Part shown: positions 8,269 to 16,132 of the stretch, one piece after another | Layout of the letters: each line of letters opens with the position of its first letter | Position numbering within the stretch: position 1 is the first letter of the stretch | Assembly: GCF_001941845.1 (NCBI RefSeq) | Contig: NZ_CP018870.1 | Span: 682,001-746,000, forward strand | Length of the DNA: 64,000 nucleotides | Source of the DNA: Streptomyces sp. TN58 | GTDB taxonomy: Bacteria; Actinomycetota; Actinomycetes; Streptomycetales; Streptomycetaceae | Direction: 5' to 3' | Position numbers and translations under genes: made by a program | Notes under the pieces: generated by a model | What the model was told of the DNA's origin: nothing | What the model saw: only the letters and a program-made list of their open reading frames with translations | Databases searched by the model: none

Positions 8269-8583
8269 GGTCGCCTGTACGGCGTCAGACGCCGGCGTGA
8301 CACGCCCGCGAGCCCGGCCGTCGGCCGCCCGGTCGGTCTCCCGCGACGGCCGCACGGGCGGACAGCTGCCTGCGACCGGCGAGAGGGGCGACGGGGCCCG
8401 GCCGGGGATTTCGCCGACCGGCCGGGCCCGCTTCCGTGGACCTTCTCGCCGCCCTGCCACCGTGACACGGCCCGGCCCGGCCCGCCCCACCGGAGCCTGC
8501 GGGAGTAGGCCGGTCGGGCGACCCCGGCGGTTCGGCGCCGGCGGGATCCGCGTACCCGACAGGGCGTTTGGGCCACCCGCCCG
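8269..8583. other. Gene-poor spacer with a strong GC hairpin
   Basis: Between the small hypothetical gene and the antiporter stop I see no convincing gene. It contains a 12-bp perfect stem, GGGCCCGGCCGG (8394-8405) pairing with CCGGCCGGGCCC (8418-8429) around a 12-base loop. That is probably a terminator-like structure for the minus-strand unit. Confidence 0.5.
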
Positions 8584-9723
8584 TCACGGGCTGACGGCCA
8601 GGAAGAGGTAGGCGGCGAGTACGACGATGTGCACCCCGCCCTGGAGCAGGGTGGCGCGGCCGGGGGCGAGAGTGAGTGCGCTGACGACGACGGTCAGGGC
8701 GAGCAGCACCATGTGGACCGGGCCGAGACCGAGCAGGAGGGGGCCGGAGAGCCAGATCGAGGCCAGTGCGATCGCCGGAATGGTCAGCCCGATGCTGGCG
8801 ATGGCGGATCCGTAGGCGAGGTTGAGGCTGGTCTGCACACGGTGTCGGCGGGCGGCGCGGACGGCGGCGAGGGTCTCGGGCAGCAGGACGAGCAGGGCGA
8901 TGATCACACCGACGACGGCCTGGGGCAGGCCGGCCTTGGCCACCGCCGCCTCGATGGTCGGGGAGACGGCCTTGGCGTCGCCGACCACCGCGACGAGGGC
9001 GACCAGCAGCAGGCCGAGGCTGGTCAGGGCGGCGCGGGCGGTGGGCGGCGCCGCGTGGTCCTCCTGCCGGTCCGGGTCCGCGCTGGGACCCGCGCCGCGG
9101 CCCGTGGCCGGGTCCGGCTCGATGCCCACGGGCAGGAAGTAGTCGCGGTGGCGGACCGTCTGGACGGCGATGAACAGGCCGTAGAGGGCGAGCGACGCCA
9201 CTGCGGCGAAGGTCAGCTGTGCGGTGGAGAACTCCGGGCCGGGCTTGCTCGTGGTGAAGGTCGGCAGGACCAGGCTGAGGGTGGCCAGGGTGGCGACGGT
9301 GGCCAGTGCCGCGCCGGACCCCTCGGGGTTGAAGACGGCCACCCGGTTGCGCAGGGCGCCGACGAGCAGGGACACACCGACGATGCCGTTGCAGGTGATC
9401 ATGACGGCGGCGAAGACGGTGTCCCGGGCGAGAGAGGCGGTCTTGTCGCCGCCGTCGGCCATCAGGGTGACGATGAGGGCCACTTCGATGACGGTGACCG
9501 CGACCGCGAGGATGAGGGAGCCGAAGGGTTCGCCCACGCGGTGGGCGACGACCTCCGCGTGGTGGACGGCCGCCAGCACCGCGCCGGCCAGGCACAGGGC
9601 GACGAGCACCACCACGGGGCCCGGTAGGTCCCTGCCCCAGCTGAAGACCAGCGCGACCAGCGCCACCACGGGGACCAGGACGGTCCAGTCGACCAGAGGG
9701 GATCTGCGCGTCTTCGTACCCAT
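8584..9723 (-). CDS. chaA: Calcium:proton antiporter (ChaA type)
   Basis: 379 residues from the ATG at 9723 (MGTKTRRSP). About eleven hydrophobic helices form two halves. Each half carries an acidic alpha-repeat segment, AVTVIEVALIVTLM early and VLLPETLAAVRAA late, as in the cation/Ca2+ exchanger superfamily. NPEGSG and a charged central loop (about 195-225) separate the halves. It exports Ca2+ or Na+ in exchange for protons at the cell membrane. No regulatory element is evident upstream; the acyl-CoA synthetase ends 155 bases away on the same strand. Confidence 0.85.
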   Translation of the reverse strand: MGTKTRRSPLVDWTVLVPVVALVALVFSWGRDLPGPVVVLVALCLAGAVLAAVHHAEVVAHRVGEPFGSLILAVAVTVIEVALIVTLMADGGDKTASLARDTVFAAVMITCNGIVGVSLLVGALRNRVAVFNPEGSGAALATVATLATLSLVLPTFTTSKPGPEFSTAQLTFAAVASLALYGLFIAVQTVRHRDYFLPVGIEPDPATGRGAGPSADPDRQEDHAAPPTARAALTSLGLLLVALVAVVGDAKAVSPTIEAAVAKAGLPQAVVGVIIALLVLLPETLAAVRAARRHRVQTSLNLAYGSAIASIGLTIPAIALASIWLSGPLLLGLGPVHMVLLALTVVVSALTLAPGRATLLQGGVHIVVLAAYLFLAVSP

Positions 9724-9877
9724 ATCGGCCAACTTGCCAGACGTACCCCTTCGGTGCGTCGCACGGCGCGCCCCCGCCTCGGCCGGTGCTCGGCGGGTCC
9801 CTGCCGGTCGGCCCGGCACCGCACGGCCGTACGGGACCCGGCGGGTGGCGCGGGCGGGGCGCGCAGACGCCCGTGAG

Positions 9878-11461
9878 CTACATGGCGCGCTCGTGGCCCT
9901 CCCAGTACGGGTCGCGCAGCCGCCGCTTGTAGAGCTTGCCGTTCGGATCGCGCGGCATGGTCTCGATGAAGTCGACCGTCTTGGGCCGCTTGTACCCGGC
10001 GAGGTGCCGCTCGCAGTGGTGCAGGATCTCCGCGGCCAGGGCGTCGCCCGCCGCGAAGCCCTCCGCCGGTTCGACGACGGCCTTGACCTCCTCGCCCCAG
10101 TCGGCGTGCGGGATGCCGAAGGCTGCGGCGTCCGCGACGGCCGGGTGGGTGAGCAGCGCCGACTCGATCTCGGCCGGGTAGATGTTGACCCCGCCGGAGA
10201 TGATCATGTCGATCTTGCGGTCGCGGAGGAAGAGGTAGCCCTCCTCGTCCATCAGCCCGAGGTCGCCGACGGTGAAGTAGTCCCCGATGCGGTTCTTCTT
10301 CGTCTTGCCCTCGTCCTTGTGGTAGCTGAAGCCGCCGGTGTTCATCTTCATGTAGACGGTGCCCAGTTCGCCCGGGGGCAGCCGGTTGCCGTCGTCGTCG
10401 AAGACGGCCAGTTCGCTGATCGGCCAGGCCCTGCCCACGGTTCCCGGTTTCTTCAGCCAGTCCTCGGCGGTCGCGAAGGCGCCGCCGCCCTCGCTCGCCG
10501 CGTAGTACTCCTCCACGCAGCCGCCCCACCAGTCGATCATCGCCCGCTTGACGTGGTCGGGGCAGGGCGCGGCGCCGTGGATGGCGTGCCGCATCGAGGA
10601 GACGTCGTAGGCGTCCTTCGTCTCCTGCGGGAGGGCGAGGAGCCGGTGGAACTGGGTCGGCACCATGTGGGTGTGGGTGCAGCCGTGGCCGTCGATCAGG
10701 CGCAGCATCTCCTGGGGCGTCCACTTGTCCATGAGGACGAGGGGGTGCCCGATGTGCAGGGCGGCGCCCGCGAACTGCAGGACGGCCGTGTGGTAGAGCG
10801 GCGAGCAGACCAGGTGGACGTTGCCGTCGAAGGGCCGGATCCCGAAGATGCCGAGGAAGCCGCCGAGGTACGTCTCCTCCGGGAGCTTGCCGGGCAGGGG
10901 GCGGCGGATGCCGCGCGGCCGGCCGGTGGTGCCGGAGGTGTAGTTCATGACCCAGCCGAGGGTGCGCCCCGCCGGGGGTGTCGGCGGCTGCCCGCGGAGG
11001 AGTTCGCCGTACGGCCGGAAGCCCGGGACCGCTCCGACCGCGTAGCGGTGGCTCGCGGGCAGGGCGGCCTCGTCGGCCGCGGCGGTGGCGGCGTCGGCGA
11101 AGCGCTCGTGGGCGATCAGGACCTTGGCGCCGGAGTCGGAGACGATCCACGCGATCTCGGGGCCCACGAGGTGGTGGTTGACGGGGACGAGGTAGAAGCC
11201 GGCCTGGGAGGCGGCGAGGTAGGCGGTGAGGAACTCGACGCCGTTGGGGAGGACGACGGCGAAGACGTCGCCCTTCTCCATTCCGGCGGCGCGCAGCCCG
11301 TGGACGAGCCGGTTGGCGTCGGCGTGCAGCCGGCCGGCGCTCCACTCCTCGCCGCCGGGGGTGGTCAGGACGGTGCGGCCGGGGTCGGCGGCGGCCTGGG
11401 CCCAGAAGCCGTTGGGGGGCTGCTGGCCGGCGGCGGGGGGCGTGGAGGTGGTGGCGGTCAT
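9878..11461 (-). CDS. Acyl-CoA synthetase (AMP-forming)
   Basis: 527 residues from ATG 11461. The P-loop MNYTSGTTGRPRGI (about 170), the aromatic region YYAASEGGG, the hinge VGDLGLMDEEGYL and the C-terminal PRDPNGKLYKRRL with catalytic Lys define the ANL family. It is five bases downstream of the nitronate monooxygenase stop and clearly in the same operon. A GTG overlapping that stop (GTGA) is an alternative start. It probably shares the induction signal of the operon. Substrate unknown; it is distinct from the synthetase at 2929. Confidence 0.9.
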   Translation of the reverse strand: MTATTSTPPAAGQQPPNGFWAQAAADPGRTVLTTPGGEEWSAGRLHADANRLVHGLRAAGMEKGDVFAVVLPNGVEFLTAYLAASQAGFYLVPVNHHLVGPEIAWIVSDSGAKVLIAHERFADAATAAADEAALPASHRYAVGAVPGFRPYGELLRGQPPTPPAGRTLGWVMNYTSGTTGRPRGIRRPLPGKLPEETYLGGFLGIFGIRPFDGNVHLVCSPLYHTAVLQFAGAALHIGHPLVLMDKWTPQEMLRLIDGHGCTHTHMVPTQFHRLLALPQETKDAYDVSSMRHAIHGAAPCPDHVKRAMIDWWGGCVEEYYAASEGGGAFATAEDWLKKPGTVGRAWPISELAVFDDDGNRLPPGELGTVYMKMNTGGFSYHKDEGKTKKNRIGDYFTVGDLGLMDEEGYLFLRDRKIDMIISGGVNIYPAEIESALLTHPAVADAAAFGIPHADWGEEVKAVVEPAEGFAAGDALAAEILHHCERHLAGYKRPKTVDFIETMPRDPNGKLYKRRLRDPYWEGHERAM

Positions 11462-11466
11462 GGCGG

Positions 11467-12582
11467 TCACGCCTCTCGGACTCGGCCGGCGATGCGGTTG
11501 ATGCGGTCGATGGCCTTCTCGAAGCCGCCGGTGAGGTCGTCGAAGACGGCCTGGACGCTGCGTTCGGTGTTCATCCGGCCGACGATCTGGCCTACGGGGG
11601 TACCGAGCAGCGGCTGGACCTCGTACTTCTGGATGCGGGAGACGGCGTCTGCGACGAGGAGGCCCTGGAGCGGCATGGGCAGTGGGCCGGGGCCCGCCGG
11701 GTCGTCCCAGGCGTCGGTCCACTCGGTGCGCAGCTGGCGGGCGGGCTTGCCGGTGAGCGCGCGGGAGCGGACGGTGTCGCCGGAGCCGGCGGCGAGGAGT
11801 TTTTCGGTGAGGGCGCGCGAGTGGAGTTCGGCCTCGGTGGTGGTGAGCCAGAGCGAGCCGAGCCAGGCGCCCTGGGCGCCGAGGGCGAGGCCGGCGGCGA
11901 TCTGCTCGCCGCTGCCGATGCCGCCGGCGGCGAGGACCGGAAGCGGTGCGACGGCCTCCGTGATCTCCGGGACCAGGACCATGGTGGCGATGTCACCGGT
12001 GTGGCCGCCCGCCTCGTAGCCCTGGGCGACGACGACGTCGATGCCGGCTTCGGCGTGGCGGCGTGCGTGCTTGGCGCTGCCTGCGAGGGCGGCGACGAGG
12101 ATGCCGTGGTCGTGGGCGCGGGCGATGACGTCGGGCGGGGGGGAACCAAGGGCGTTCGCCAGGAGTTTGATGGGGTAGTCGAAGGCGACGTCGAGCTGGT
12201 TGCGGGCGACCTGCTCCAGCCAGCCGGTGATGCGCCAGCCGGACGCCTCGCCCTCGGGGAGCTCGGGGACGTGGTGCTTGGCGAGGGTGTCCCGGACGAA
12301 GGCGCGGTGCCCGGCCGGGATCATCGCCTCGATGTCGGCTTCGCTGATGCCGTCGACGGCCTTCTTGGCGGGCATGACGACGTCCAGGCCGTAGGGCTTG
12401 CCGCCGGTGTGCGCCTGCATCCAGTCGAGGTCGCGCCCCAGGTCGTCGGGCGCGGTGTAGCGGACCGCGCCGAGTACGCCGAAACCACCCGCCCGGGTGA
12501 TCGCGGCGGCGACCGCCGGGAAGGGCGTGAAGCCGAAGATGGCGTGCTCGATGCCCAGTTTCCTGCTCAGCTCCGTCTCCAT
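11467..12582 (-). CDS. Nitronate monooxygenase / 2-nitropropane dioxygenase family flavoprotein
   Basis: 371 residues from ATG 12582 (METELSRKLG). A TIM-barrel FMN protein: VVAQGYEAGGHTGD (about 195-208) and LAAGGIGSGEQIAAGLALGAQGAWLGS (split FMN-phosphate loop) are the family signature. Relatives include nitronate monooxygenases and the IpdC-type flavoproteins of actinobacterial steroid catabolism. The operon partner, an acyl-CoA synthetase, makes the second role attractive, but that is inference. The promoter shares a 17-base motif with the echA/fadD promoter. Confidence 0.85.
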   Translation of the reverse strand: METELSRKLGIEHAIFGFTPFPAVAAAITRAGGFGVLGAVRYTAPDDLGRDLDWMQAHTGGKPYGLDVVMPAKKAVDGISEADIEAMIPAGHRAFVRDTLAKHHVPELPEGEASGWRITGWLEQVARNQLDVAFDYPIKLLANALGSPPPDVIARAHDHGILVAALAGSAKHARRHAEAGIDVVVAQGYEAGGHTGDIATMVLVPEITEAVAPLPVLAAGGIGSGEQIAAGLALGAQGAWLGSLWLTTTEAELHSRALTEKLLAAGSGDTVRSRALTGKPARQLRTEWTDAWDDPAGPGPLPMPLQGLLVADAVSRIQKYEVQPLLGTPVGQIVGRMNTERSVQAVFDDLTGGFEKAIDRINRIAGRVREA

Positions 12583-12839
12583 GGGCGGCAGGATGCCGCA
12601 GCCCGGCGGCCGAGGGAAGAGGTTTCCTGATGCAGTGTCAGATTCTTTACGGCCCGGTCGGTGGGGCGGGTGGCCGGGGGACGGGCAGATACCCAATAGC
12701 CTGCGGCACCTCAGCGGATCCGGGAGCCGGGAGGGTCCGGGAGGGCGGGCGGCCGGGAGGGACCGCGGGCGCGAAGTGCGGTCTACGGGTTGCGGATTGT
12801 CGGGTGCGGGTTGCGGGTTGCGGACGAGGAGGGCCGGAC
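12583..12839. other. Divergent promoter region with G/T-rich short repeats
   Basis: A 257-base gap between the divergent nitronate monooxygenase and serine hydrolase genes. It carries the shared operator-like motif (12626-12642), then GGGAG-rich and GGGTTGCG-type imperfect short repeats at about 12720-12825. No open frame of interest. Confidence 0.6.
12626..12642 (-). promoter_or_regulatory. Second copy of the TCTGACACT-N3-TCAG motif
   Basis: On the minus strand the site reads TCTGACACTGCATCAGG, 44 bases upstream of the nitronate monooxygenase ATG. It matches the echA/fadD site (2807-2823) at TCTGACACT and TCAG with a three-base difference between. It supports co-regulation of the two acyl-CoA operons. 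Confidence 0.45.
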
Positions 12840-14750
12840 ATGGCAGTGGACACGGGGGCCGAGGCGGTGGCGGAGGCCGGTACGGCAGCAACGGGCGGCA
12901 CCGGCCGTGGACACCCGCACGCGCACGGGAGCGCCCCGGAGGCCGCACTCCGACAGCTTCGGCGGGGGCTGAGCCGGCGCCGACTCGGGGCGCGGCTGCT
13001 CGCGCTCGGCGGGGTGCTCGTCCTGCACGCCGCGCTGCCGGGGGCGGCGGGGGCGGCCGGCGCGGGGAGTCCGGCCGAGCGGCGCGCCCTGCAGGGGCTG
13101 CGCCTGCGGTACGGGTCCGCGCGCCAGGCCGGGCTGCTGGAGCGGCACCTGGAGGCGGTGGCCGACGAGGCCCGGCGGTTCCTGGGCCCCTCCCCCGAGC
13201 ACCCCTACTACGCGGGGGCGGTGGTCCTCGCCGGGCGGGGCCGGACCGTGGCCCTGCACCGGGCCATGGGCCACGCCGTCCGGTACGCGGACTACGACGG
13301 ACGGACCGACCGGGTCCGGGAGTTCCCCGCGGCCGAGCGGATCGCGATGGCCGAGGACACCGTCTTCGACCTGGCCTCACTCACCAAACTGTTCACGTCG
13401 ATCCTGGCCGTGCAGCAGATGGAGCGGGGCCGCCTGGAGCTGGAGGCCCAGGTGCGCCGCTACCTGCCGGAGTTCACCGGCGGCGGCAAGGAGGCCATCA
13501 CGGTCCGCCAGCTGCTCACGCACACGTCGGGGCTGCGCTCATGGGCGCCGTTCTACCAGGAGTCCACGCGCGAGGGGCGGCTGCGGCTGCTGTGGTCGGT
13601 CAGGCCGCAGGAGCCCCCGGGGTCCGTCTACCGCTACTCCGACCTCAACCTCATCGCCCTGCAACTGCTCCTGGAACGGATCACCGGTCGCACTCTGGAC
13701 GTCCTGCTCCATGACGAGATCACCGCTCCGCTCGGCATGCACCGCACGCGGTACAACCCACCGCTCTCCTGGCGCCGCGTCACCGCCGCCACCGAGGTGC
13801 AGCGACCGCCCTGGTCCGGCCTGGACCGCGGCCTGGTGTGGGGCGAGGTCCACGACGAGAACGCCTACGCGCTCGGCGGCGTCGCGGGCCACGCCGGGGT
13901 GTTCGGCACCGCCTGGGACCTGGCCGTCCTGGCCCGCGCCCTCCTCGACGGCGGCGCCTACGCCGGCCGCCGGATCCTGCGCCCGGCCTCCGTGGAACTG
14001 CTCTTCACCGACTACAACACGGCCTTCCCGGGCGACGACCACGGCCTCGGCTTCGAGCTCTACCAGCACTGGTACATGGGCGCCATGGCCACCCCGCACT
14101 CGGCCGGCCACACCGGCTTCACCGGCACCTCCCTCGTCCTCGACCCCTCCACCGACTCCTTCCTGGTCCTGCTGGGCAACTCCGTCCACCCGGTGCGCAC
14201 CTGGCGGGCCGGCAGCGCCCCGCGGGTCGCCGTCGGCAACCGCTTCGCCCGCGCCGTCCCGGTCCGTACCCGGCACGGCGGCGCGGCCTGGTTCTCCGGG
14301 ACCGATCCCGGCGGCTCGGGCACCCTCACGCTGCCGCCGCTCACCCCGGCCACCGGCGCCGCCCGGCTGCGCTGCGCCGTGTGGTGGGACACCGTGCCCG
14401 GCGCGGGCGCCCTGCACCTGGAGGCGTCGGCGGACGGTGCGGACTGGGCGCCGCTGCCGTTCACCACGGTGCGGTCCACCGGCGGAGCCCCCGAGGAGTG
14501 GCCGCAGGGTTCGGTGGGCGGCTGGTCCGGGCGCATCTGGCACCGCCTGGAGGCCCCGCTGACGGCCGCCTGGGCGGGCCGCGAGGTACGGCTGCGATTC
14601 CGCCACATTGCCACCGGCCGCTATGTCGGCCGCGGGGTGTACGTGGACGTCGTACGCGTGGCGGAACCGGCCGGGCTGCTGTTCGCGGAGGACCGGCCGG
14701 ACGACGCGGCCCGCGTCGAGGCCGTCGGCTGGACCCGGTCGGCGGACTGA
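12840..14750 (+). CDS. Secreted or membrane-anchored serine hydrolase (beta-lactamase/PBP fold) with C-terminal beta-domain
   Basis: 636 residues from ATG 12840, preceded by GAGGAGGG. An Arg-rich start and hydrophobic stretch at about 49-76 form a signal or anchor. The serine hydrolase domain (about 100-430) has the S-x-x-K motif S180-L-T-K183, a Y-S-D segment (VYRYSDLN) for the second motif, and AGHTGFTG in the KTG region. The last 190 residues (about 445-636) look like a beta-sandwich, possibly carbohydrate-binding. Likely a D-amino-acid esterase/peptidase or beta-lactamase-like enzyme outside the membrane; penicillin turnover cannot be claimed. Confidence 0.85.
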   Translation: MAVDTGAEAVAEAGTAATGGTGRGHPHAHGSAPEAALRQLRRGLSRRRLGARLLALGGVLVLHAALPGAAGAAGAGSPAERRALQGLRLRYGSARQAGLLERHLEAVADEARRFLGPSPEHPYYAGAVVLAGRGRTVALHRAMGHAVRYADYDGRTDRVREFPAAERIAMAEDTVFDLASLTKLFTSILAVQQMERGRLELEAQVRRYLPEFTGGGKEAITVRQLLTHTSGLRSWAPFYQESTREGRLRLLWSVRPQEPPGSVYRYSDLNLIALQLLLERITGRTLDVLLHDEITAPLGMHRTRYNPPLSWRRVTAATEVQRPPWSGLDRGLVWGEVHDENAYALGGVAGHAGVFGTAWDLAVLARALLDGGAYAGRRILRPASVELLFTDYNTAFPGDDHGLGFELYQHWYMGAMATPHSAGHTGFTGTSLVLDPSTDSFLVLLGNSVHPVRTWRAGSAPRVAVGNRFARAVPVRTRHGGAAWFSGTDPGGSGTLTLPPLTPATGAARLRCAVWWDTVPGAGALHLEASADGADWAPLPFTTVRSTGGAPEEWPQGSVGGWSGRIWHRLEAPLTAAWAGREVRLRFRHIATGRYVGRGVYVDVVRVAEPAGLLFAEDRPDDAARVEAVGWTRSAD

Positions 14751-14766
14751 AACCGTCCGGCGGGGG

Positions 14767-15168
14767 TCAGTCGCGCACCAGGCAGAAGGGGTGCCCCGCC
14801 GGATCCGCGTAGACCCGCCAGCCGCGCCCTTCTCCGCCGTCCGCCCCGCCCTCGCCGTCCGCTCCGTCCAGCAGGGTCCCGCCGGCCGCGAGCACCTGCT
14901 CCTGTGCGCGGTCCAGGTCCGGGACCGCGAGGTCGAGGTGGAACTGCTGCGGCCGGCTGGGGTCGGGCCAGTTGGGCGGCACGTGGTCCCTCGCGCGCTG
15001 GAAGGCGAGCACCGGTCCCGTCGGCGTGTGCAGCGTCGCCCAGTCCTCGTCGAGCGACCAACGCCGGTCCGGCTGGTCCACGTTGCCGCCCAGCAGCGAC
15101 CGGTAGAACTCGGCGAGCACCCGCGGCTCGGGACAGTCCAGGACCACACACTGCAGTTCAGCGATCAT
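14767..15168 (-). CDS. VOC (glyoxalase-like) family protein
   Basis: 133 residues, one VOC domain. ELQCVVLDCPEP, QFHLDLAVPDLDRAQ and YADPAGHPFCLV are the family's beta-alpha-beta-beta-beta landmarks, typical of the Streptomyces group annotated as glyoxalase or bleomycin-resistance-like. Metal ligands are not clear enough to claim lyase activity. It is convergent with the serine hydrolase gene with only 16 bases between stops. Confidence 0.85.
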   Translation of the reverse strand: MIAELQCVVLDCPEPRVLAEFYRSLLGGNVDQPDRRWSLDEDWATLHTPTGPVLAFQRARDHVPPNWPDPSRPQQFHLDLAVPDLDRAQEQVLAAGGTLLDGADGEGGADGGEGRGWRVYADPAGHPFCLVRD

Positions 15169-15321
15169 GCCGGAATCCTAGGCGCCCGGATCGGACCCGT
15201 CGGCGAACTCCCGTATGGCGGCGGGGTCCAACAGAAAATCGTGCCCCCGGAGGGCGTACGAATCAAGCCGCGCGGAGGGGTGTATTTTCAGCCACGCCGG
15301 GCGTAGCGTGAGCGCACTCCA

Positions 15322-15418
15322 CCAGGAGGAACGCGCCGGCCCTCCCGCCTTGATCCCGCCGGCGCGTACCGATGGAAGAGCCCCGCCGCCACTCCCCCGG
15401 TGCGGCGGGGCTCTTTCG
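15322..15418 (+). ncRNA. Candidate 6C-type small RNA (two C-rich hairpins)
   Basis: Two strong hairpins occur back to back. The first is a perfect 10-bp stem, ACGCGCCGGC (15331-15340) with GCCGGCGCGT (15358-15367), and a 17-base loop rich in C. The second is a perfect 14-bp stem, 15376-15389 with 15402-15415, with a C-rich loop, ending in CTCTTT like an intrinsic terminator. Two adjacent stems with runs of C in the loops fit the actinobacterial 6C RNA. A TAGCGT at 15304-15309 could be its -10 box. No protein frame explains the conservation-like structure. Confidence 0.55.
15376..15415. terminator. Intrinsic terminator hairpin (also hairpin 2 of the 6C-like RNA)
   Basis: AAGAGCCCCGCCGC pairs perfectly with GCGGCGGGGCTCTT. 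The A and T flanks allow it to stop transcription from both sides, serving the small RNA on the plus strand and the TetR gene that ends at 15422 on the minus strand. Confidence 0.75.
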
Positions 15419-15421
15419 CGT

Positions 15422-16057
15422 TCAGGCCGGGTCCGCCAGGGCCGCGGCGAGCATGCGGCGGGCCACGGCGGTCAGTTCGGCGAGGTCCGGGGCCGGGCGG
15501 GAGCGGGCCAGGGCGCCGGCCAGGCGGTCGTAGAGGAGCCCTTCCGTCCAGGCGACGAGCAGTTCGGCGGCCTCCTCCGGCCGGTCGGAGCCGAGCGCGG
15601 CGACGATGCCCGCCGCCCGCGCCCGGGCGCCCCGCCCCGCCCGGTGCAGGTCCGCCTCCAACTCCGGGTTGCGGGCCGCCTCCAGGCTGAGTTCGAAGCG
15701 GGCCAGCTGGCGCTCGCGCCCCACCGTCAGCCAGCGGTACAGCAGCCCGGCCAGCGCCGCCGCGGCCGCCTCCCGGTCCGGCGCCGCGCCCGCGCGGGCC
15801 GGCGGGGCGGCGGCCTGCGGGGGGCTGCCCTCGTCCACGTCCGCGAGGTCCAGCTCGGCCAGGCGCTGGTAGCAGGCTCCGATCAGGGCCGTCCTCGTAC
15901 GGAAGTAGTACGAGGTGCTGCCCGCGGGCAGCACGGCGGCGGCGTCGACCGCGCGGTGGGTCAGGCCCCGGAGGCCGACGGCGGCCACGAGGCCGATCGC
16001 GGTGTCGGCGATCAGCGTTCTGCGATCGGCGGAGGGCGCGGAGGGAGGGGTGGACAT
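15422..16057 (-). CDS. TetR family transcriptional regulator
   Basis: 211 residues. The N-terminal helix-turn-helix (about 12-58) contains LRGLTHRAVDAAAVLPAGSTSYYFRTRTAL, the classic TetR recognition-helix pattern ending in YYF. The rest is a helical ligand-binding domain rich in Ala and Glu. It is divergent from an FAD monooxygenase gene, and two near-identical palindromes lie between them (16064-16081 and 16091-16108). This points to repression of itself and the monooxygenase, relieved by a small molecule. Confidence 0.92.
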   Translation of the reverse strand: MSTPPSAPSADRRTLIADTAIGLVAAVGLRGLTHRAVDAAAVLPAGSTSYYFRTRTALIGACYQRLAELDLADVDEGSPPQAAAPPARAGAAPDREAAAAALAGLLYRWLTVGRERQLARFELSLEAARNPELEADLHRAGRGARARAAGIVAALGSDRPEEAAELLVAWTEGLLYDRLAGALARSRPAPDLAELTAVARRMLAAALADPA

Positions 16058-16063
16058 CGGGCC

Positions 16064-16081
16064 ACTCTACAGCTGTAGAGT
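16064..16081. promoter_or_regulatory. TetR operator 1
   Basis: ACTCTACAGCTGTAGAGT is a perfect 18-base palindrome just upstream of the TetR start (16057). The inner 16 bases recur with one change at operator 2, and the centres are 27 bases apart. Confidence 0.8.
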
Positions 16082-16090
16082 GAACCTCGC

Positions 16091-16108
16091 CCTCTACAGA
16101 TGTAGAGG
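16091..16108. promoter_or_regulatory. TetR operator 2
   Basis: CCTCTACAGATGTAGAGG is palindromic apart from the central pair and shares CTCTACAG-TGTAGAG with operator 1. It lies 25 bases upstream of the monooxygenase ATG, so a bound repressor would block RNA polymerase. Confidence 0.8.
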
Positions 16109-16132
16109 CTGAGGGGAAGGCAGGGATCCGTC

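Noticed and set aside
9224..12019. A plus-strand open frame of more than 900 codons across the antiporter and synthetase genes
   Set aside because: It is the antisense shadow of minus-strand genes with clear domains, and its translation is low-complexity Gly/Val/Asp/Arg.
11467..12582. Naming the nitronate monooxygenase ipdC
   Set aside because: Motifs fit the wider family and the acyl-CoA context is suggestive, but there are no ring-degradation genes here to support a steroid-specific name.
13539..15149. A 536-codon minus-strand frame spanning the serine hydrolase gene
   Set aside because: It is antisense to a gene with S-x-x-K and a signal peptide. Only its downstream neighbour, the VOC gene in a different frame, is real.
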